Source: Dysosmobacter sp. Marseille-Q4140
GTDB taxonomy: Bacteria; Bacillota; Clostridia; Oscillospirales; Oscillospiraceae
Reading direction: 5' to 3'
Assembly (NCBI GenBank): GCA_018228705.1
Contig: CP073694.1
Span: 124,001 to 188,000, forward strand
Length of the DNA stretch: 64,000 nucleotides
The translations under genes and the position numbers were made by a program. The notes below the pieces were generated by a model. That model searched no databases and was not told where the DNA came from. It saw only the letters and a list, made by a program, of their open reading frames with translations. Shown one piece after another: positions 24,757-32,707 of the stretch (positions are counted from its first letter, which is position 1; each line of letters begins with the position of its first letter).

Positions 24757-26079
24757 TTATGTTGGGGAGGGCTCTCCGGTCTCCCCGCCGGAGGGGGTCT
24801 CCTCCTCCGGCGGTTCCTCCTGGTCCGGCGTCTCCTCCTGCCCGTCCCGCAGGGTGACGCGGATCTGATACGTCCCGCTGACGCCCAGGTCCCCCTTCTC
24901 CGACCGGATGGTCACGGGCACGGTGTAGGTCCCGGCGGCGGCACTGAAATCCGTCAGATCCGCCACAGCCACCAGATCGTCGCCGGTGACGGCGTCCACG
25001 TCGGCGCTGGTGCCGAAGATGATCACCGTCAGCTGCTCTGTGAGGATGCTGGCGGTCTTTCCGGCCGGTACGTTCTCACACTGGATGCGGGTGGTGGTCA
25101 GCGGTACGCTCTTCATGTCCTTGAAGGAGATGGTCAGCGTGGCCTTTGTGACGCCGCTGAGGTTCTCGCAGCCCTCCGGCAGCGGGATGGTGTAGCTGTA
25201 CCGGGTGTTGTCGTCCAGGGAGGCCAGGTCGAACTCGTCCAGCACGATGGTCTCCACGTCCCGCAGCAAGTCCGCGTCGCCGGAAACCAGGATGCTCCTG
25301 GGCTCGATGTTGTACTCCACGTTCCGCAGACGGGCACCGGGCGACTCCAGGAAGTCCATGGTCAGCGTCAGCTCCTTGGTGACATTCACCGGCAGCGTGG
25401 CCGTGATGGTGTCCACAGTGGGATGGATGCCCTCGCCGGAGAGGAGCTGGTCGTTTTCATCGTAGTACTGGAACTCCAGATCCTCGGTGACGGTAGAGGT
25501 GGCGTTGTCATAGTTCAGGACCACCTTGACGTAGCTGACCGGATCGATGTCCTCCTGCTGGCCCCGGATCTCTACCACAGAGGGAGACAGCTGCAGTTCA
25601 CCGGCGGAGTAGCCCTCGGCCACAGTGCCCACCCGCTCGCAGCGGACCTCCACCTCCTTGTGGTAGAGCTCCCCGATGTTGACGGTGGCCATGGAGGGAG
25701 AGGTGGATTTCTTGGTGATGCCCTCGGCTTCATTATTGTAAAAGATACTGATGGTGACCCGCTGGGTGCCGGTCTCCGTCACGTCGATCAGATCCGCGGA
25801 GGCCCGGACGGCAGAGCGGTCCAGACTGGTGCTGTTCCAGCGGGTGGCGACCAGCTTCACATCCACAGTCTGGGTGGTGCCCTCTTCCAGCAGCATCAGT
25901 CCCCGCTGGGCAAGGACCGTGTCGGTGCTGAGGTATTCGATGGGGATATCCTTGATCTCGATCTCCACCAGTTCCCCGCCGGTCACATCCACGAAAATCC
26001 ACAGCGTCACGGCGACCAGGCACGACAGGACCAAAAAGATGATCTTCTGCTTGTCCATCTTCTTGTTACGTTCCGTCAT
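24757..26079 (-). CDS. cdaR: YbbR-domain regulator of diadenylate cyclase (CdaR)
   Basis: A 440-residue membrane-anchored extracellular protein. One N-terminal helix (IIFLVLSCLVAVTLWIFV, about residues 13-30) is followed by four YbbR-like repeats, each with a conserved VEI/VDV strand pattern, and a proline- and glutamate-rich C-terminal tail (EETPDQEEPPEEETPSGG). In Bacillus CdaR binds CdaA and tunes c-di-AMP output. The ATG at 26079 has GGAGG eight bases upstream; a GTG nine bases earlier is too close to that site. The start overlaps the cdaA end by 14 bases. Confidence 0.92.
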   Translation of the reverse strand: MTERNKKMDKQKIIFLVLSCLVAVTLWIFVDVTGGELVEIEIKDIPIEYLSTDTVLAQRGLMLLEEGTTQTVDVKLVATRWNSTSLDRSAVRASADLIDVTETGTQRVTISIFYNNEAEGITKKSTSPSMATVNIGELYHKEVEVRCERVGTVAEGYSAGELQLSPSVVEIRGQQEDIDPVSYVKVVLNYDNATSTVTEDLEFQYYDENDQLLSGEGIHPTVDTITATLPVNVTKELTLTMDFLESPGARLRNVEYNIEPRSILVSGDADLLRDVETIVLDEFDLASLDDNTRYSYTIPLPEGCENLSGVTKATLTISFKDMKSVPLTTTRIQCENVPAGKTASILTEQLTVIIFGTSADVDAVTGDDLVAVADLTDFSAAAGTYTVPVTIRSEKGDLGVSGTYQIRVTLRDGQEETPDQEEPPEEETPSGGETGEPSPT

Positions 26080-26977
26080 TGCCGCCACCTCCTTTTCCGG
26101 TGCGCAGCAGCCGGGCCAGGCCGAAGCGCTGCTTGTCCCCGTCGGACTCCTCCTGCGGGAGCAGCTCGTTCCGCAGGAGGTTCTCCAGGGTCTCCGGCTT
26201 GAGGTGCCGCTTGAGCATCCCGCCGATGGCCACGGAGATGGAGCCGGTCTCCTCCGACACGATGACCACCACCGCGTCGGAGTTCTCGCTCATGCCGATG
26301 CCGGCCCGGTGCCGCATGCCCAGGTCCCGGCTGAGGTTCACATTTTTGCTCAGGGGCAGCATGCAGCCGGCCCCCAGCATCCGCCCGTGGCGGATGATGA
26401 CGGCGCCGTCGTGCATGGGAGCCTTGACGAAAAAGATGTTCTTCAGCAGCTCGCTGGACACGGCGGCGTCCAGCATGGTGCCGCTGCGGACCATGTCGTC
26501 CAGCAGAATCTCCCGCTCGAACACGATCAGGGCGCCGGTGCGGGTCTGGGACATCTCCGTGCAGGCCAGCACCGTCTGGCCGATGGTCTGCTCCATGGTG
26601 CTGCCGCCCTCCATATGGCTGAAAAAGCCGATGAAGCGGCGGGAGCCCATCTCCTCCAGGATCCGGCGGATCTCCGGCTGGAAGAGGATGATGAGGGCCA
26701 GCACGCCCACCTGGACCATGCGGCTCATCAGATAGTAGATGCTGTTGAGCTGCAGCACATAGGAAAGCAGCAGCGCCGCGAAGAACACGAACAGGCCCTT
26801 GAGCAGGCTGGCAGCCCGGGTGGTGCGCATCAGGGCCAGAATTTTATACAGGACGAACACCAGGATGGCGATGTCCAGAATGTCGGTGACCTGTACGGTC
26901 AGCAGATACCGCCCAATGCGGATCGGCAGCTCTGCCAATTCCGCCGACAGCTCCGCGAAGGTGATCGTGGGTCGCAT
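26066..26977 (-). CDS. cdaA: Diadenylate cyclase CdaA
   Basis: A 303-residue membrane enzyme that makes cyclic di-AMP from two ATP. Three hydrophobic helices (about 32-50, 60-78 and 84-99) precede the DAC domain. The catalytic motifs DGA (190-192, in MHDGAVIIRHG) and RHR (222-224, in MRHRAGIG) are intact. A TTG start 12 codons upstream is possible; the ATG at 26977 gives the usual N-terminus, with AAGGGATG somewhat far (15 bases) upstream. It is the first gene of the long operon and precedes cdaR, the conserved pair. Confidence 0.95.
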   Translation of the reverse strand: MRPTITFAELSAELAELPIRIGRYLLTVQVTDILDIAILVFVLYKILALMRTTRAASLLKGLFVFFAALLLSYVLQLNSIYYLMSRMVQVGVLALIILFQPEIRRILEEMGSRRFIGFFSHMEGGSTMEQTIGQTVLACTEMSQTRTGALIVFEREILLDDMVRSGTMLDAAVSSELLKNIFFVKAPMHDGAVIIRHGRMLGAGCMLPLSKNVNLSRDLGMRHRAGIGMSENSDAVVVIVSEETGSISVAIGGMLKRHLKPETLENLLRNELLPQEESDGDKQRFGLARLLRTGKGGGGNDGT

Positions 26978-27007
26978 GTTGACGTCATCATCCCTTTCAG
27001 GCCATGA

Positions 27008-27023
27008 ATACAATACATTGTAT
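27008..27023. promoter_or_regulatory. Inverted repeat at the cdaA start site, candidate operator
   Basis: ATACAAT and ATTGTAT arms with a 2-nt centre, overlapping the end of the -10 and the likely transcription start of cdaA. Placement suits a repressor. No factor can be named. Confidence 0.5.
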
Positions 27024-27050
27024 TATATAAAATATACCTGTGGATTGCAA
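27022..27050 (-). promoter_or_regulatory. Sigma-A promoter of the cdaA-rsgA operon
   Basis: Minus strand TTGCAA (27045-27050), 17-nt spacer, TATAAT (27022-27027). No other comparable promoter was seen down to 9.9 kb. Confidence 0.85.
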
Positions 27051-27087
27051 GGCGAACGGGGCGAAAATTCACGGTCTGTTCAGAAAA

Positions 27088-28212
27088 TCAGCGGAGGATC
27101 TCCCCCATGGCGGACAGGAATCGGCCCACCTCCTCCGGGGTGTTCCAATGGGAAAAGCTGGCACGGACCGTGCCCGTATCCACGGTGCCGGCGGTCCGGT
27201 GGGCCAGGGGCGCGCAGTGGAGCCCCGCCCGGACGGCGATGTCCCGCTCCGCCAGGGCCGCGGCCAGGCTTTCCGGCTCTTGCCCCTCTGCCGTGAAGGA
27301 GACCACGCCGGTCTGATCCGCCAGGTCGGGCCGGGCATAGACGCGGACGCCGGGCAGCCGCCGCAGCCCCTCCGCCGCCGCCAGAGCCAGCAGCCGCTCA
27401 TGGCGGCAGATGGCGCCCTCCCCCCGGCTGCGGACAAACCGCACCCCGGCCAGGAGCCCGGCTATGCCGGGCATGTTGTGGGTCCCGGCCTCCAGCCGGT
27501 CGGGCAGGAAGTCCGGCATGGCCTGCTGGAGGGACATGCTGCCGGTGCCGCCCTCCAGCAGCGTGGCAGTCTCCACGTCCTTTCCGCACAGCAGCACACC
27601 GGTGCCCTGGGGGCCGTAGAGCCCCTTGTGGCCGGGCATGGCGATGAAGGCGGCCCCCAGGGCCGCCATGTCCAGCGGCAGCACTCCGGCAGACTGGGAG
27701 GCGTCGATGACAAAGGGGATCCCGCGGCTGCGGCACAGTGCGGCGATGGCCTCCACCGGCTGGATGAAGCCAAAGACGTTGGAGACGTGGGAACAGATCA
27801 CCGCGTCGGTCTGGGATGTGACGGCCCGGGCGAAGGCGGCCTCCACGGCCCCGGGGTCGAACAGGGGCCCGGCGGCCACCGCCGTCTCCGCCCGCAGGGC
27901 CGCCAGGGGGCGGGTGACGGCATTGTGCTCGTAGCCGGAGATCACGGCCCGCCCCCCCACCGGCACCAGGGACTTGATGGCGATGTTCAGTGCGTGGGTG
28001 GCGTTCATGGTGAACACCACCTGCTCCGGGCTCTCCAGGTGGTACAGCTCCGCCAGCTCCGACCGGCAGGCGAAGGCGGCGTCCGCCGCGGCCATAGCGG
28101 CGCCATAGCCGCCCCGGCCGGGAGAACTCATGGTGGCCAGGGCGTCCGTCATGGCCCCGGACACGGTCCGGGGCTTTTGAAACGTGGTGGCCGCGCTGTC
28201 AAAATAGATCAT
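27088..28212 (-). CDS. Cysteine desulfurase family protein (class V aminotransferase)
   Basis: A 374-residue PLP enzyme beginning MIYFDSAATTFQKP. The PLP lysine is in MPGHKGLYGPQGTG (near residue 200), and histidine ligands are in NATHALNIAIKSL and CSHVSNVFG. It belongs to the subfamily often paired with DUF3343 carriers (TIGR01977-like), rather than to classical IscS or NifS, judged from the short N-terminus and partner gene. It would remove sulfur or selenium from cysteine or selenocysteine. The ATG overlaps the DUF3343 stop (ATGA). Confidence 0.88.
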   Translation of the reverse strand: MIYFDSAATTFQKPRTVSGAMTDALATMSSPGRGGYGAAMAAADAAFACRSELAELYHLESPEQVVFTMNATHALNIAIKSLVPVGGRAVISGYEHNAVTRPLAALRAETAVAAGPLFDPGAVEAAFARAVTSQTDAVICSHVSNVFGFIQPVEAIAALCRSRGIPFVIDASQSAGVLPLDMAALGAAFIAMPGHKGLYGPQGTGVLLCGKDVETATLLEGGTGSMSLQQAMPDFLPDRLEAGTHNMPGIAGLLAGVRFVRSRGEGAICRHERLLALAAAEGLRRLPGVRVYARPDLADQTGVVSFTAEGQEPESLAAALAERDIAVRAGLHCAPLAHRTAGTVDTGTVRASFSHWNTPEEVGRFLSAMGEILR

Positions 28213-28460
28213 GGGGTCACCTCCCGAAAGGTACCCCGCTGGGACAGGAATATTTGAACGGGGTTCAGCGCTTCCCCGTGAAGGACCGGCAGTGCCGCGG
28301 ACAGATCGCCTGCGGCGATCTCCACGGCATAGGCGCAGCCCAGGTCCGTCAGGTCCCTGGGGGCCCGGAAGATCCGGCACCGGATGCCCGAGCGGCTCAG
28401 AGCCCGCTGCATCCGCTGGGCGTAGGTGACGGAGCGGGCGATAATCAAATAGTGCTCCAC
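28209..28460 (-). CDS. DUF3343 putative sulfur/selenium carrier protein
   Basis: An 83-residue protein (EHYLIIARSVTYAQRM...) with cysteines in GIRCRIFRAPR and DLGCAYAVEI; the second lies where the family has its conserved CG(V/A) cysteine. DUF3343 (PF11823) is annotated as a Se/S carrier-like protein. The GTG at 28460 has GGAGGA six bases upstream and is preferred over the GTG two codons earlier. It is coupled to the desulfurase gene, so it may accept the persulfide or selanyl group that enzyme produces. That role is inferred. Confidence 0.78.
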   Translation of the reverse strand: MEHYLIIARSVTYAQRMQRALSRSGIRCRIFRAPRDLTDLGCAYAVEIAAGDLSAALPVLHGEALNPVQIFLSQRGTFREVTP

Positions 28461-28605
28461 AGACACTCCTCCTCTCTCCCCATTGTATGGGGGAGCGTGC
28501 GGAAGGTGCGTGGGGGCGCGTCAGCGGGCGGACCGGGAGCTATCAGGTTGTCCCGGCAGGCCTGGATGGAGCTGTTCATTTGCCCCGGCGGGGCGGGCTT
28601 CCCGA

Positions 28606-29000
28606 GGGGGATCCGCCCCCATTTACAGCACCAGCGCAGTTCCCCCCGGCCGAAATAAGTTCGGCCGGGGCTACGCTAAAAACTTGCCCCCGGCAAGTTT
28701 TCTTCACGCTGCGCCGGTCCAAAAGAAAAGGCAGTCGGACGGACAGGCGTCCCGCCTGTCCGTGGAACGGGGGGCGTGCGAATCGGTCCGGCGGACATCG
28801 ATAACCCCGTCGTCCCTGCGCCGGATCCCGGCAGTCGAAATACCCTGGAGCCGCATAGACGGTGCGGTGGATGGACGGGGTGCTTGTCGAATTTGATCTG
28901 CGCCTATCTCCGCGCTTTCCGTTTCGCTAGGCGCTGTCCTGGCGGTTGCCGCAGGCTTTCCCTCCTGGCGGTAGGGGCTGATGAAAGATCCGCCCGCTGT
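28606..29000 (+). repeat. Composite dispersed repeat, copy C (single)
   Basis: Begins GGGGGATCCGCCCCCATT, then a large hairpin ending TTCGGCCGGGGCTACGCT, AAAACTTGCC/GGCAAGTTTT, GCGCCGGTCCAAAAGAAAA, a stem CGGACAGGCG/CGCCTGTCCG, GCGTGCGAATCGGTCCGGCG, TCGATAACCCCGTCG, CCGCATAGACGGTGCGGTGG and GGTAGGGGCTGAT. The left arm of the large hairpin is partly decayed compared with copy D. The rest of the gap 28461-29207 holds a REP-like unit and the ispF hairpin; no gene is seen. Confidence 0.78.
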
Positions 29001-29031
29001 ACAGGCCCTCCCGGAACTGCCGCGCCCCAAA

Positions 29032-29084
29032 GCCTTCCACCATGGGGGAAGGTGGCATTTGCGGAGCAAATGACGGATGAGGGG
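29032..29084 (+). repeat. REP-like two-hairpin repeat, copy 4
   Basis: GCCTTCCACCATGGGGGAAGG, GTGGC, second stem ATTTGC/GCAAAT, GACGGATGAGGGG. Nearly identical to copy 1 at 6821. Confidence 0.75.
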
Positions 29085-29158
29085 CCGCCTGCCGGCGAAC
29101 TTGCGTGATCCGTCCCCTCATCAGCCGCGCCCCGGCGGGGCCCGCTGCCCCTGCCGCG

Positions 29159-29197
29159 CACCGGGGAGGCCGTGCCAGCGGCACGTCCTCCCCGGTG
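29159..29197 (-). terminator. Hairpin after ispF
   Basis: CACCGGGGAGG pairs with CCTCCCCGGTG and the interior CGTGCC/GGCACG pairs again, giving an almost continuous stem. No T-run follows, so it may protect the mRNA end rather than terminate. Confidence 0.5.
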
Positions 29198-29207
29198 TCT
29201 CCTCATC

Positions 29208-29693
29208 CTATGCGTTTTTCTCCAGCAGCGCCACCGCATGGGCCGCCATGCCGGAGCCGTCGCCTGTGAAGCCCAGGCCCTCCTCGGTGGTGGCCTTGAC
29301 GTTGATCCGCTCCGGCTCCACGCCCAGGGCCGCCGCCATGTTCGCTTCCATCTCCCGGCGGTAGGGGCCCACCTTGGGGGCCTGGGCCAGAAGCGTGGCG
29401 TCGATGTTCACCACGGCGTAGCCCCTCTCACCCAGGAGCCGCCCCACCTCGGAGAGCAGCTTCAAACTGGAGATGCCCGCGTACTGCGGGTCCGTGTCGG
29501 GGAAGAGCTTGCCGATGTCCCCCAGCCGGGCGGCGCCGGTCAGGGCGTCCATGACGGCGTGGATCAGCACGTCGGCGTCGGAGTGACCCAGCAGGCCCAG
29601 GCGGTACGGGATTTCCACCCCGCCCAAGATCAGCTTCCGGCCCTCTGTCAGCCGGTGGACGTCATAGCCGTGTCCGATTCGCAGATTGGTCAT
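29208..29693 (-). CDS. ispF: 2-C-methyl-D-erythritol 2,4-cyclodiphosphate synthase
   Basis: A 161-residue enzyme of the MEP isoprenoid pathway. The zinc-binding DVH (residues 11-13, in GHGYDVHRL), [20 protein letters not shown] and the C-terminal [19 protein letters not shown] are all present. The frame extends far upstream as a shadow of ispD; the ATG at 29693 overlaps the ispD stop (ATGA), so the two consecutive-pathway enzymes are translationally coupled. Confidence 0.96.
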   Translation of the reverse strand: MTNLRIGHGYDVHRLTEGRKLILGGVEIPYRLGLLGHSDADVLIHAVMDALTGAARLGDIGKLFPDTDPQYAGISSLKLLSEVGRLLGERGYAVVNIDATLLAQAPKVGPYRREMEANMAAALGVEPERINVKATTEEGLGFTGDGSGMAAHAVALLEKNA

Positions 29694-30418
29694 AGCCGCT
29701 CCTCTCTGGCCCGCAGCAGGGCCTCCGCCAGGATCAGATCCGCAGGGGTGGTGATCTTCAGATTGGTCTCGTCTCCCTCGGCGAGGTACACGGTCTTGCC
29801 CAGCCGCTCCACGGCGCCGCAGTCGTCGGTGACCGCCGCGCCGCTCTCCAGAGCCGACTGAAGCGCCGCCTTCAGCAGGTCCGCCTGGAACACCTGGGGC
29901 GTCTGGACCGCCCGCAGTGCCGACCGGTCCAGAGTCCGCTCCACGGCGCCGTCGCTCCGGACCTGCTTGACCGTGTCCTTCACCGGCACCGCCGGGGCCG
30001 CCGCGCCGCAGCGCTCCGCCAGGGCGATGACCTCGTCGATCAGCTGCGGCGTGGTCAGGGGCCGGGCCCCGTCCTGGACCGCCAGCAGCTCCGCGTCGCC
30101 GGCCTCCAGAGCCGCCAGCAGAACCGAATGGACCCGGTTCTCTCCGCCCCGGACCACCTTGGCGCACTTGGTGATGCCGTATTCCCTGCAAAGCCGGGAG
30201 ATCTCTACCAGCTGGTCCTCCCGGGCGGCCACCACGATGGTGTCCACCCGGCGGGCGTTCTCCAGGGCCAGCAGGGTCCGCACCAGCACCGGCACGCCGT
30301 CCAGCTCCGTCAGCTGCTTATCCACGCCGCCCATCCGGCTGGCACTGCCGGCGGCAGCCACCAGCGCGGCGCAGCGGGGCCGCCTCGCCTCCCGGGCGCG
30401 TTTGAAAAAGGGGATCAT
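29690..30418 (-). CDS. ispD: 2-C-methyl-D-erythritol 4-phosphate cytidylyltransferase
   Basis: A 242-residue enzyme that makes CDP-ME from MEP and CTP. The nucleotide-binding loop is [18 protein letters not shown], with VQDGARPL and the RVQTPQVF-like motif AVQTPQVF further on. The first 15 residues ([15 protein letters not shown]) are a basic extension. It follows carD by 22 bases and overlaps ispF, forming carD-ispD-ispF, a common Clostridia arrangement. Confidence 0.95.
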   Translation of the reverse strand: MIPFFKRAREARRPRCAALVAAAGSASRMGGVDKQLTELDGVPVLVRTLLALENARRVDTIVVAAREDQLVEISRLCREYGITKCAKVVRGGENRVHSVLLAALEAGDAELLAVQDGARPLTTPQLIDEVIALAERCGAAAPAVPVKDTVKQVRSDGAVERTLDRSALRAVQTPQVFQADLLKAALQSALESGAAVTDDCGAVERLGKTVYLAEGDETNLKITTPADLILAEALLRAREERL

Positions 30419-30440
30419 CGCTTACCCTCCCTGTAGTTGC

Positions 30441-30935
30441 TCACTGGGCCTGGATGGAACTGAGGATGGCTTGGTCCACCCGGGCCTCCACCTCCGCGTA
30501 TCCGGCCTCCTCGGACAGCACCAGCTCTGACAGCAGGATCTGCCGGGCGGTGTGGAGCATCTTCCGCTCCCCGGTGGAAAGGCCGCGGCGGCTGTCCCGG
30601 GTCATGAGGCACTTGATGACCCGGGCCACCTCGTAGAGGTCGCCGCTCTTCATACGGACCATGTTCTCCCGGTAGCGCTTGTTCCAGTTGCCGTTGTGCT
30701 CCACCTCCAGAGCCGGCAGCGCACCAATCAGCCGCTCCGCCTCCGGACGGGAGATCACGGACCGCAGACCGACAGCCTGAGTACTGGCAATGGGGATCTT
30801 CAGCAGCAGCCCGCCTACGGGCATCTTGAAGACATAGTAGTCCTGTGTCACACCGGCCACCTTCTCCCGGACGATGCTGTCAATGACGCCGGCGCCGTGC
30901 ATGGGATGTACCACCTGGTCCCCTACGCTGAACAT
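30441..30935 (-). CDS. CarD family transcriptional regulator
   Basis: A 164-residue protein beginning MFSVGDQVVHPMHGAGVIDSI, the Tudor-like RNA-polymerase interacting domain of CarD/CdnL (residues 1-60), followed by a helical DNA-binding domain with HNGNWNKRYRENMVRMKSGD. It stabilises open promoter complexes, often at rRNA promoters. The open frame starts 20 codons earlier, but GGAGGGAG precedes the ATG at 30935. Its own promoter lies about 70 bases upstream. Confidence 0.93.
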   Translation of the reverse strand: MFSVGDQVVHPMHGAGVIDSIVREKVAGVTQDYYVFKMPVGGLLLKIPIASTQAVGLRSVISRPEAERLIGALPALEVEHNGNWNKRYRENMVRMKSGDLYEVARVIKCLMTRDSRRGLSTGERKMLHTARQILLSELVLSEEAGYAEVEARVDQAILSSIQAQ

Positions 30936-31002
30936 AGAAGCTCCCTCCTTGGGCGCCTCCCGGGCGCCCCGCCCGTCTGTCCGCTCATACTCCATCTAGT
31001 TT

Positions 31003-31031
31003 ATTATACCGGCTTTTCCATCGCTTGGCAA
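31003..31031 (-). promoter_or_regulatory. Sigma-A promoter of carD-ispD-ispF
   Basis: Minus strand TTGCCA (31026-31031), 17-nt spacer, TATAAT (31003-31008). Confidence 0.85.
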
Positions 31032-31066
31032 GCCGGTTTCCCCATCCTTCCGGCCTTTCAGGCGGT

Positions 31067-31096
31067 AAAAAAGGCGTCCGGCATGAGCCGGACGCC
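31067..31096 (-). terminator. Terminator of the CoA-transferase gene
   Basis: Minus strand stem GGCGTCCGGC/GCCGGACGCC around TCAT, then six T residues. Confidence 0.93.
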
Positions 31097-31110
31097 CTGA
31101 AAAATTGGAA

Positions 31111-32457
31111 TCAGCGCTTGTTGGAGCGGCGCCAGATGTGCATTTTCTCCGCCTGCGCAATCAGTTCCTCGCGGAACTGGGGATGGGCGATGGCGATGAG
31201 GCCCTCGGCCCGCTCCCAGGTGGACTTGCCCTTGGCGTTGAACTTGCCGTACTCGGTGACCACATAGTGGAGGTTGGTGCGGGTGGCGGTGACCACGGAG
31301 CCCTCCAGCAGCGTGGGACGGATGCGGGACTTGAGCTGGCCGGTCTTCTTGTCCATGTAGGCGGAGGAGCAGCAGATGAAGCTCTTGCCGCCCTTGGCCA
31401 GATATGCGCCCATGACGAAGTCCTGCTGGCCGCCGGCACCGGAGATGTGGTGAATGCCGGAGGACTCGGAGCTGACCTGGCCGTACAGGTCCACGTCCAC
31501 AGCGCCGTTGATGGAGATGAAGTTGTCGATCTGGGACACCCGGGCGATGTCGTTGACATAGCTGACGGGAGCGGCCATGCACTCGGGGTTGTTGTTGAGG
31601 AAGTCATAGAGCTTCTGGGTGCCGGCGGCGAAGGCGTAGGTCTGACGGCCCCGGTCAAAGGGCTTGCAGGCGCCGGTGATGCGGCCGGCCATGGACATAT
31701 CCACGAAGGCGTCCACGTACATCTCGGTGTGCACGCCCAGGTCCTTCAGGTCGCTCTCGGCGATCATCTTGCCGATAGCGCTGGGCATGGAGCCGATGCC
31801 CAGCTGCAGGCAGGCGCCGTTGGGGATCTCGGGCACCACCAGGTTGGCCACGGCCAGGTCGGTCTCGCTGGCCTCGCCGGAGCCGCCCAGGACCTCCATG
31901 GGAGGATTCTCGCCCTCCACGATCATGGTCACGTCGTCGATGTGGACGCAGTTTTCAAAGCCGCCCAGGCACACGGGCATGTTCTTGTTGACCTCCACGA
32001 TGACGGTCTTGGCGCACTCACACACGGCCTTGAGGTGAGAGCCGCCGGGGCCGAAGTTGAACCAGCCGTGCTCGTCCATGGGGGCCACCTGGAACATGGC
32101 CACATCCAGGGTCTTGATGCAGTTGCGGTAGTAGCCGGGCAGCTCGGAATAGCGCAGAGGGATATAATAGGAGAAGCCCTCCGCCACAGCCTTGCGCTCG
32201 ATACCGCTCATGTGCCAGGAGTTCCAGGCAAAGTGGTCGGCGGCGTTCGGCACGTCAAAAATAGCGGGGCGGTGGGTCAGGATGCCGCCGCGGATGTTGA
32301 TGTCCGTCAGCTCCCCCATCCGTTTGGCCAAAGCCACGTCCAGCGCATTGGCGGAACATACGCTCCAGCCATAGTCCAGCCAGTCTCCGGACTTGACGAC
32401 CTTCACCGCCTCATCGGCGGTGGTCAGCTTCTGCCGGTAAGCCTCCTGATAGCTCAT
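31111..32457 (-). CDS. Butyryl-CoA:acetate CoA-transferase type enzyme
   Basis: A 448-residue acetyl-CoA hydrolase/transferase family protein. It would swap CoA between butyryl-CoA (or 4-hydroxybutyryl-CoA) and acetate, the last step of butyrate formation. Motifs include [40 protein letters not shown] and [20 protein letters not shown]; the acidic catalytic residue is probably the glutamate of SSESSGIHH. Length agrees with the 440-450-residue But/AbfT group. Propionyl or 4-hydroxybutyrate specificity cannot be excluded. It stands alone with its own promoter, a Rex-like site and a terminator, which suits a high-flux fermentation enzyme. Confidence 0.85.
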   Translation of the reverse strand: MSYQEAYRQKLTTADEAVKVVKSGDWLDYGWSVCSANALDVALAKRMGELTDINIRGGILTHRPAIFDVPNAADHFAWNSWHMSGIERKAVAEGFSYYIPLRYSELPGYYRNCIKTLDVAMFQVAPMDEHGWFNFGPGGSHLKAVCECAKTVIVEVNKNMPVCLGGFENCVHIDDVTMIVEGENPPMEVLGGSGEASETDLAVANLVVPEIPNGACLQLGIGSMPSAIGKMIAESDLKDLGVHTEMYVDAFVDMSMAGRITGACKPFDRGRQTYAFAAGTQKLYDFLNNNPECMAAPVSYVNDIARVSQIDNFISINGAVDVDLYGQVSSESSGIHHISGAGGQQDFVMGAYLAKGGKSFICCSSAYMDKKTGQLKSRIRPTLLEGSVVTATRTNLHYVVTEYGKFNAKGKSTWERAEGLIAIAHPQFREELIAQAEKMHIWRRSNKR

Positions 32458-32557
32458 CTTGATTTCCTCCCAATCAAATTCGTGCCCCGCTGCGCCGGGG
32501 CGTTGTATGGCAAAGTTGTATGATGTCTGTTGCGTGGTCAGATTTCACATCGTCAAG

Positions 32558-32586
32558 ATTATAACATAGGGTTTCTGCCTTTGCAA
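32558..32586 (-). promoter_or_regulatory. Sigma-A promoter of the CoA-transferase gene
   Basis: Minus strand TTGCAA (32581-32586), 17-nt spacer, TATAAT (32558-32563). A 100-base leader with a GCCCCG/CGGGGC hairpin and two CATACAAC repeats separates it from the ATG. Confidence 0.87.
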
Positions 32587-32592
32587 TCCTAA

Positions 32593-32610
32593 CCGTGAAA
32601 AAAATCACAA
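32593..32610. promoter_or_regulatory. Rex-like inverted repeat upstream of the CoA-transferase promoter
   Basis: Minus strand TTGTGATTTTTTTCACGG, close to the Rex operator TTGTGAAnnnnTTCACAA (6 of 7 and 5 of 7 in the half sites), starting 7 bases upstream of the -35. Rex senses NADH/NAD and controls fermentation genes in clostridia. A Crp/Fnr-type factor is an alternative. Confidence 0.45.
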
Positions 32611-32656
32611 AATTTTCAAAAATTTACGAAACCGCCTGTCCTTCCCTCTTTCGGCG

Positions 32657-32690
32657 TAAAAAAGGCGGGCCCGCAGACACGGGCCCGCCC
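32657..32690 (-). terminator. Terminator of the rpiR-ispH/S1 operon
   Basis: Minus strand stem GGCGGGCCCG/CGGGCCCGCC around TGTCTG, then seven T residues. Confidence 0.92.
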
Positions 32691-32707
32691 TTGGCGGTTT
32701 GATTGGA

